Below, in pieces: positions 5,986-10,381 of a stretch of DNA of 10,381 bases. The notes beneath the pieces are model-generated. The model was not told the DNA's origin. It saw nothing but the letters and a program-made list of their open reading frames with translations, and made no database searches. A program made the position numbers and the translations under genes. The stretch's first letter is position 1, and every line of letters begins with the position of its first letter. Source of the DNA: Pseudomonadota bacterium (GTDB lineage Bacteria > Desulfobacterota > Syntrophia > Syntrophales > UBA5619); the NCBI GenBank assembly GCA_018827585.1, contig JAHJXP010000052.1, positions 1 to 10,381 on the forward strand, written 5' to 3'.

Positions 5986-7443
5986 ATGAGTCTGGGGAAA
6001 ATGCTCTCGGAAAGCGCCGATCGCTATGCGGGAAGAGTTGCCGTCATCAACGGCGAGCAGAGGATCACCTACCAGGAACTGAACCGGGCGGCGTGCGCCC
6101 TGGGAAACCACCTCCGGTCGCTCGGCCTCGGCAAGGGGGACAAGGCGGCGCTGATGCTCCCCAACTGCCCGGAGTTCATCATCGCCTATTTCGCCGTCCA
6201 GAAAATCGGGGGCGTCGCCGTGACCCTCAATGTCCAGTCCACGCCCTATGAGCTGCGGCACCTCCTGGGGAACAGCGATTCGAAATGTTTGATCACGCAG
6301 GGGGCGCTCGCAAAGCGCTTCGCGGAGATCCGGGGTGAACTCCCCCTCTGCCGTCACATGATCGCCACAAACGGGCCGGAGGAGGAATCGCCCTTCCGGG
6401 AGATCGTCGCGCAGGGCCCCTTCACGGAGGAGGTCCCCGAGATGGCGGGCGACGACCCCGCGGTCATGATCTACACGGCGGGGCTCACCGGAAAGCCCCT
6501 CGGCGCCGTCCTCACCCAGCGCAATCTCCTGACGCAATCGATGCTCCTCCGGACGATCGCCCAGCGCACCGAGGAGGACATCGGCCTGGCCATCATCCCC
6601 CTGTTCCATTCCTTCGGCGCCGTCGCGAACATGCTGGCGTTGCTCCGGATCGGCGCCGGGGTCGTCCTGATGGACCGCTTCACCCTCGACGGCATCTTCG
6701 GCGCCATCGAAAAAGAAAAGGTCACCTATATCGCCGCCGTCCCCAGGCTCTTCCTCGGCATGGTTTTCCACGCGGGGGCCGAAAAATACCGGACCGATTC
6801 CCTGAAGATCTGCGTCACCGGCGGCGCGGCGATGCCCCCGGATTTCATCCCCGTCTTCGAGAAGCGGTTCGGCGTCAGGATCATGGAGGGCTACGGCCTC
6901 ACCGAGGCATCGCCCGCCTCCTCCTTCAGTCGTCTCGATCTGCCCCAGAAGCGGGGCTCCATCGGGGTCCCCATCCCCGGCGTGTCCGTCATGATTGTCG
7001 ATGAAACGGGCCGCGAGGTCCCGCGGGGGACCGTCGGCGAGCTCATCATAAAGGGCGAAAACGTCATGAAGGGCTACTACAAGGACGAGGAGGCGACCGC
7101 CCATGTGATCCGGGGGGGCTGGCTCCACACGAGCGACCTCGGCAGGATGGACGAGGAGGGCTACATCTTCCTCACCGGCAGGAAGAAGCGGATGATCATC
7201 ACCAGCGGCTTCAATGTCTATCCCCGCGAGATCGAGATCGTCCTCGGCATGCACCCCGCCGTCCGGGAGGCCCGCATTGTCGGCAAGGAAGACCTGCTGC
7301 GGGGCGAGATCGTCAAGGGACTCGTCGTGAAAAGGTCAGGCGCGGAGGTCGAGGAGAAAGAGCTGCTCAGGTACTGCCGGACGTACCTCTCCTCCTACAA
7401 GGTCCCCAGAGAAATAGAATTCGTCGAAACGATTGGAGAATGA
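5986..7443 (+). CDS. AMP-forming acyl-CoA ligase lacking the C-terminal A10 lysine motif
   Basis: This ANL-superfamily enzyme (485 residues) should activate a carboxylic acid to acyl-CoA through an acyl-AMP, to feed the downstream beta-oxidation genes. The A3 P-loop reads YTAGLTGKPLG (163-173). The usual second T/S is Leu, and the Lys of the P-K-G end is also Leu. Other motifs are normal: IPLFHSFG (204-211), TGGAAMP (278-284), YGLTE (303-307), HTSDLGRMDEEGY (381-393, ribose-binding Asp384) and GRKKRMIITSGFNVYP (398-413). The protein ends EIEFVETIGE, just where P-[KR]-x4-G-K should follow. The lysine needed for adenylation is therefore missing, about 25-30 residues short of the family. The stop overlaps ATG 7440 of the thiolase frame as ATGA. 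ATG 5986 is the only start after an in-frame stop; GAGGGG lies 13 bases before it, a long spacing. Chain-length preference is unknown. Confidence 0.85.
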   Translation: MSLGKMLSESADRYAGRVAVINGEQRITYQELNRAACALGNHLRSLGLGKGDKAALMLPNCPEFIIAYFAVQKIGGVAVTLNVQSTPYELRHLLGNSDSKCLITQGALAKRFAEIRGELPLCRHMIATNGPEEESPFREIVAQGPFTEEVPEMAGDDPAVMIYTAGLTGKPLGAVLTQRNLLTQSMLLRTIAQRTEEDIGLAIIPLFHSFGAVANMLALLRIGAGVVLMDRFTLDGIFGAIEKEKVTYIAAVPRLFLGMVFHAGAEKYRTDSLKICVTGGAAMPPDFIPVFEKRFGVRIMEGYGLTEASPASSFSRLDLPQKRGSIGVPIPGVSVMIVDETGREVPRGTVGELIIKGENVMKGYYKDEEATAHVIRGGWLHTSDLGRMDEEGYIFLTGRKKRMIITSGFNVYPREIEIVLGMHPAVREARIVGKEDLLRGEIVKGLVVKRSGAEVEEKELLRYCRTYLSSYKVPREIEFVETIGE

Positions 7444-7445
7444 AC

Positions 7446-8798
7446 ATGGAAAAGATCCCCCAGAAGCTCGAAGGGAAGTTGTCGGAAAAATACGCCGGCG
7501 CCCCGGTGGCGCAGTACGGTCAGAGGAAACCTGATTTTTCCACGCTGGGCCGGAAGATAAAACCCGCTCCCGGTCTCCGCGAGGTCGTGATCGTCGGGGC
7601 GTGCCGGACGCCCTACGGCCGCTTCGGCGGGGCGTTAAAAGGATTCACCGCCCCGGAACTCGGCGCGCTGGCCATCAAGGAGGTCCTCCGCCGGACGAAC
7701 GGCAAGGTCCGGCCGGGGGACGTGGATTACGTCTTCATGGGACAGGTGGTCGCCGCCGGGACCGGCCAGGTCCCCAGCCGCCAGGCGACCGTCCTGGCGG
7801 GGCTTCCCGAATCGGTGCCAAGCATTACCGTGAACAAGGTCTGCTCCTCCGGGATCAAGACGGTGGACCTCGCCTGCCAGATGATCCGGCTCGGCCGGGC
7901 GGAGATCTGCATCGCCGGCGGCCAGGAGAGCATGACCAACGCCCCTTACGGCCTCGCGGAGATGCGTTGGGGATGCAGGATGGGCCTCCCCTCGCGGCCC
8001 GTCGTGGACCTGATGGTCAACGACGGCCTCTGGTGCGCCTTCTACGACCGGCACATGGCTCTCCACGGCTCGGAGGTGGCGGACGAGTTCGGCTTCAGCC
8101 GGGCGGAACAGGACGAGTGGGCGCTCCATTCCCAGCTGGCCGCCTGCGAGGCGATGAAGGAAGGCCGCCTGGATGCGGAGATCTTCCCCGTCGAAATCAG
8201 GGAGGGCAAAAAGACCTCCGTCATGGACAGGGACGAAGGACCGCGGCCCGATACGACGATCGAGGGCCTGGCGAAACTGCCGCCGGTTTTCGGCCACAAG
8301 AGCACGGTCACCGGCGAGCCGGGGAGCGTCACCGCAGGAAATGCCCCCGGGGTCAACGACGGGGGCGACGTCTGCCTCCTGATGAGCGCCGAGAAGGCCG
8401 CCGAGTTAGGGATCGCGCCGCTGTGCACGATCCTCGATTACACGGAGGTCTCCCAGCCGCCCAAGGACATTGCCACGGTGCCGGGGCTCGCGATCGGCAA
8501 GATCCTGGAGCAGAACGATCTGACCCTCGATAAGATCGACCTGATCGAGATCAACGAGGCCTTTGCGGCGGTCGCCCTCGTCAGCGCCCGGTCCATCCTG
8601 GGCCTCACGAAGGAGGAGATGATCGCCAAGGTCAACGTCAACGGCAGCGCCATCGCCTACGGCCACCCGATCGGGGCGACGGGGGCGAGGATCCTGATGA
8701 CCCTGGTCTACGAGCTCCGTCGGCGGGGCGGGGGACTCGGCGTCTGCGGGATCTGCTCGGGCGCGGCGCAGGGCGACGCCATGCTGATCCGGGCGTAG
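7446..8798 (+). CDS. Thiolase (acetyl-CoA C-acyltransferase) with N-terminal extension
   Basis: The enzyme cleaves 3-ketoacyl-CoA with CoA to acetyl-CoA and a shortened acyl-CoA, or condenses acetyl-CoA in reverse. Catalytic parts are all present: the nucleophile Cys133 in NKVCSSG, NEAF at 370-373, His407 in YGHPIGATG, and Cys437 in GICSGAAQGDA. In the last motif the usual C-I-G-G-G is replaced by C-S-G-A-A. The conserved body starts at REVVIVGACRTPYGRFGG (about 45-62), so some 44 residues precede the usual start. In those, KIPQKLEGKL (3-12) resembles the A10 lysine motif missing from the preceding ligase. GGAG (7435-7438) lies seven bases before ATG 7446 but only one before ATG 7440, so 7446 is preferred, giving 450 residues. 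It is co-transcribed with the ligase. Confidence 0.9.
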   Translation: MEKIPQKLEGKLSEKYAGAPVAQYGQRKPDFSTLGRKIKPAPGLREVVIVGACRTPYGRFGGALKGFTAPELGALAIKEVLRRTNGKVRPGDVDYVFMGQVVAAGTGQVPSRQATVLAGLPESVPSITVNKVCSSGIKTVDLACQMIRLGRAEICIAGGQESMTNAPYGLAEMRWGCRMGLPSRPVVDLMVNDGLWCAFYDRHMALHGSEVADEFGFSRAEQDEWALHSQLAACEAMKEGRLDAEIFPVEIREGKKTSVMDRDEGPRPDTTIEGLAKLPPVFGHKSTVTGEPGSVTAGNAPGVNDGGDVCLLMSAEKAAELGIAPLCTILDYTEVSQPPKDIATVPGLAIGKILEQNDLTLDKIDLIEINEAFAAVALVSARSILGLTKEEMIAKVNVNGSAIAYGHPIGATGARILMTLVYELRRRGGGLGVCGICSGAAQGDAMLIRA

Positions 8799-8833
8799 CG
8801 GGAACAGAGGGGACGAGGCCCCTGTTTCTCCCG
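8799..8833 (+). other. Imperfect hairpin directly after the thiolase stop
   Basis: CGGG and ACAG-A-GGG on the left can pair with CCC-CTGT and CCCG on the right around a loop of about seven bases, with small bulges. No T-run follows within 20 bases. It is therefore unlikely to be a complete intrinsic terminator; a processing or mRNA-stability element, or partial attenuation, fits better. The rest of the 147-base gap up to 8945 holds no ORF that I can support. Confidence 0.35.
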
Positions 8834-8945
8834 GTCTGAAGGGAGGGGGCTTCGGTAGAGGCACATTGGAGATTTTTTCGGGGCGCCCTGCAGCCGCAGC
8901 GGAGCGACCTTCAGGAGCGAGGACGCGCAGGAAGGAGAGATGACT

Positions 8946-9728
8946 ATGGACTACAACAATATTCTGTTTTCGGTCGAAGAGGGGGTGGCCACGATCACCT
9001 TCAACCGCCCCAAAGCGCTCAACGCGATGAATTCCGAAACAATGGCCGAACTCCAGGCCGCCGTAAATGCATGCAATAACGACGAAGCGATCAAGGCGCT
9101 CGTCCTGACCGGCGCGGGAGACAAGGCCTTCGTCGCCGGGGCCGACATCTCCCAGATGCAGGACCTGCGCCCGCAGGAGGCCCTCGCCTTCATGGAGCTC
9201 GGGCAGGAGACCCTCAGGCGGATGGAAACGATGCCCAAGCCGGTCATCGCCGCGGTGAACGGATTCGCCCTCGGCGGCGGGACGGAGATCGCGCTCGCCT
9301 GCGACATCCGCTTCGCCTCGGAGAATGCCGCCTTCGGCCAGCCAGAGATCCTCATCGGCGTCATCCCCGGCTGGGGGGGCACCCAGCGCCTCCCCCGGAT
9401 CGTCGGGATGGGCCGGGCCAAGGAGCTGATCCTGAGCGGAGGGAGGATCGATGCGCAGCGGGCCTACGAGATCGGCCTCGTGAACCGGGTCTTCCCGGCA
9501 GACCAGCTCCTCCCGGAGACCCTGAAGTTCGCTCGGAAACTGGCGGGCATGCCCGGCTTCGCCGTGAAGATGGCCAAGCACGCCGTCAACTTCGGCTGCG
9601 ACCAGGCCCTGGAGAGCGCCTGCCGCCTCGAGGCAGAGTGCTGCGCCCAGTGCTTCAGCACGGACGATCAGAAGGAGGGGATGAAGGCCTTCCTGGAGAA
9701 GAGGAAACCTGCGTTCACCGGCAGATGA
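8946..9728 (+). CDS. Enoyl-CoA hydratase/isomerase (crotonase family)
   Basis: At 260 residues it has the normal crotonase length. It should hydrate trans-2-enoyl-CoA to 3-hydroxyacyl-CoA. The key parts are TITFNRPKALNAMN (16-29), the oxyanion and CoA-binding segment FVAGADISQM (62-71), VNGFALGGGTEIALACD (104-120) and FGQPEILIGVIPGWGGTQRLPR (130-151). Both catalytic glutamates are present, E114 and E134, spaced 20 residues apart as in the hydratases with two glutamates. The C-terminal FSTDDQKEGMKAFLEKRKPAF is also typical. AAGGAG (8932-8937) is two bases before ATG 8940 and eight before ATG 8946, so the second ATG is preferred. No hydroxyacyl-CoA dehydrogenase domain is fused, so that step must be supplied elsewhere. 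The gene lies between the thiolase and the acyl-CoA dehydrogenase and ends 22 bases before the latter. Confidence 0.93.
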   Translation: MDYNNILFSVEEGVATITFNRPKALNAMNSETMAELQAAVNACNNDEAIKALVLTGAGDKAFVAGADISQMQDLRPQEALAFMELGQETLRRMETMPKPVIAAVNGFALGGGTEIALACDIRFASENAAFGQPEILIGVIPGWGGTQRLPRIVGMGRAKELILSGGRIDAQRAYEIGLVNRVFPADQLLPETLKFARKLAGMPGFAVKMAKHAVNFGCDQALESACRLEAECCAQCFSTDDQKEGMKAFLEKRKPAFTGR

Positions 9729-9750
9729 GAAGGGGGAAAGGAGATTCCCG

Positions 9751-10381
9751 ATGAATTTTGCACCGACGGAAGAACAGAAGATGGTCCGGGAGATGGTCCG
9801 GAAATATTCCGAGGCGAACATCCGGCCGATCGCCGCGGAACTCGACCGGACGCACCGCCACCCCGAGGAGATCTGCCGCGAGCTCGGCGGGATGGGACTC
9901 ATGGGGGTCGCCGTTCCGACGGAGTACGATGGCGCCGGGATGGACAACGTCGCCTACGTCATGGTCCTGATCGAGATCTCCAAGGCCTGCGCGAGCTGCG
10001 GCGTCATCGTCTCGGTGAATAACAGCCTCTACGGCTACCCGGTGAAGACCTTCGGCACGGAGGAGCAGAAGAAGGAATTCCTCGCCCCGGTGGCGGGCGG
10101 GAAGGTTGAGGGGTGCTACGCGCTCACGGAATCCTCGCCTCCGGTACGGCGGAGCTGGTCTTCGAGGACGCCGAGGTCCCCGCGGAGAACCTGCTGGAAA
10201 CACCCGGCCAGGGGTTCCGGCAGATGCTCTCCGGCCTCGATGCGGGGCGGATAGGGATCGGCGCGCAGGCCTGCGGGATCGGCCGGGCGGCCCTCGAGGA
10301 CGCCCTCGCCTATGCGAAAGAGCGCGTCCAGTTCGGCAAGCCCATCGCCACCTTCCAGGCGATCCAGTTCAAGCTGGCCGA
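9751..10381 (+). pseudogene. Acyl-CoA dehydrogenase with internal out-of-frame deletion, cut by window edge
   Basis: The first 127 residues are a normal acyl-CoA dehydrogenase N-terminal helical domain: MNFAPTEEQKMVREMVRKY, LGGMGLMGVAVPTEYDGAGMD, IVSVNNSLYGYPVKTFGTEEQK and GCYALTE. In intact enzymes the last is followed by P-G-A-G-S-D and the flavin-binding beta domain. Here the sequence jumps at about 10131 into another frame. That frame reads ILASGTAELVFEDAEVPAENLL, then GQGFRQMLSGLDAGRIGIGAQACGIGRAALEDALAYAKERVQFGKPI. This is the segment that normally begins near residue 220, and it stays open to the window edge. Roughly 85-95 residues of the middle domain are missing, and the original frame stops at 10252-10254. 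The product cannot bind FAD normally. AAAGGAG lies seven bases before ATG 9751. It would have been the first oxidative step of the pathway. Confidence 0.85.

Noticed and set aside
5947..7254. Long minus-strand open frame (435 codons) opposite the acyl-CoA ligase
   Set aside because: It is very rich in Asp, Glu, Gly and Arg with no domain pattern, and it lies opposite a clearly conserved ligase. It is a GC-rich codon shadow.
7601..8533. Plus-strand 310-codon frame inside the thiolase
   Set aside because: Its Arg, Pro and Gly composition is typical of a shifted frame. The thiolase frame carries all catalytic motifs.
8880..8888. GGGCGCCC palindrome after a T-run as a possible terminator
   Set aside because: It is a loopless 8-base palindrome in GC-rich DNA, and the T-run lies upstream of it on the plus strand, so it is not a terminator in the operon direction.
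8406..9947. Long minus-strand open frame (513 codons) opposite thiolase, hydratase and dehydrogenase
   Set aside because: It spans three well-supported plus-strand genes and the gap between them, and has low-complexity composition without motifs. It is a shadow frame.

Overview
The window is a GC-rich bacterial segment. The gene content suggests an anaerobic, fatty-acid-oxidising member of the Desulfobacterota (old Deltaproteobacteria, Syntrophales-like). This rests on a ligase/thiolase/crotonase/acyl-CoA dehydrogenase operon next to surface-polysaccharide genes and on a YtfJ-like protein. No rRNA or marker gene is present, so the assignment is an inference. I saw no tRNA, rRNA, CRISPR array or transposase.

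Left part (1-5107) is the edge of a surface-glycan (O-antigen or capsule type) locus. On the minus strand, a GT2 glycosyltransferase (2022-1132) is followed by a zinc-ribbon SAM methyltransferase (1127-272) and then a GT-D-type glycosyltransferase running off the left edge (275-1). These three are packed like one operon. The methyltransferase is frameshifted by a 7-bp tandem duplication. On the plus strand lie a truncated FkbM-methyltransferase remnant (2156-2365), an AT-rich gap, a small SAM-methyltransferase-like protein (2518-3042) and a DUF268 protein (3210-3971). The DUF268 gene converges on, and overlaps by 37 bp, a minus-strand GT4 glycosyltransferase (5107-3935).

Middle part (5204-5985): a secreted YtfJ-like thioredoxin-fold protein on the minus strand has a clear sigma70-type promoter. 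It is separated from the next operon by a divergent intergenic region with short direct and inverted repeats.

Right part (5986-10381) is a plus-strand beta-oxidation operon: acyl-CoA ligase, thiolase, enoyl-CoA hydratase and acyl-CoA dehydrogenase. Together they would activate an acyl chain, dehydrogenate it, hydrate it and cleave off acetyl-CoA; no 3-hydroxyacyl-CoA dehydrogenase is seen here. The ligase ends before its catalytic C-terminal lysine motif. The thiolase has an unusual N-terminal extension. The acyl-CoA dehydrogenase has lost its middle domain through an out-of-frame deletion.

No convincing new defence or mobile system was found. The most notable signals are the three damaged genes, the altered ligase/thiolase junction, a six-codon leader ORF before the GT2 gene, and a repeated ATG-NNN-ATG start arrangement in three genes.
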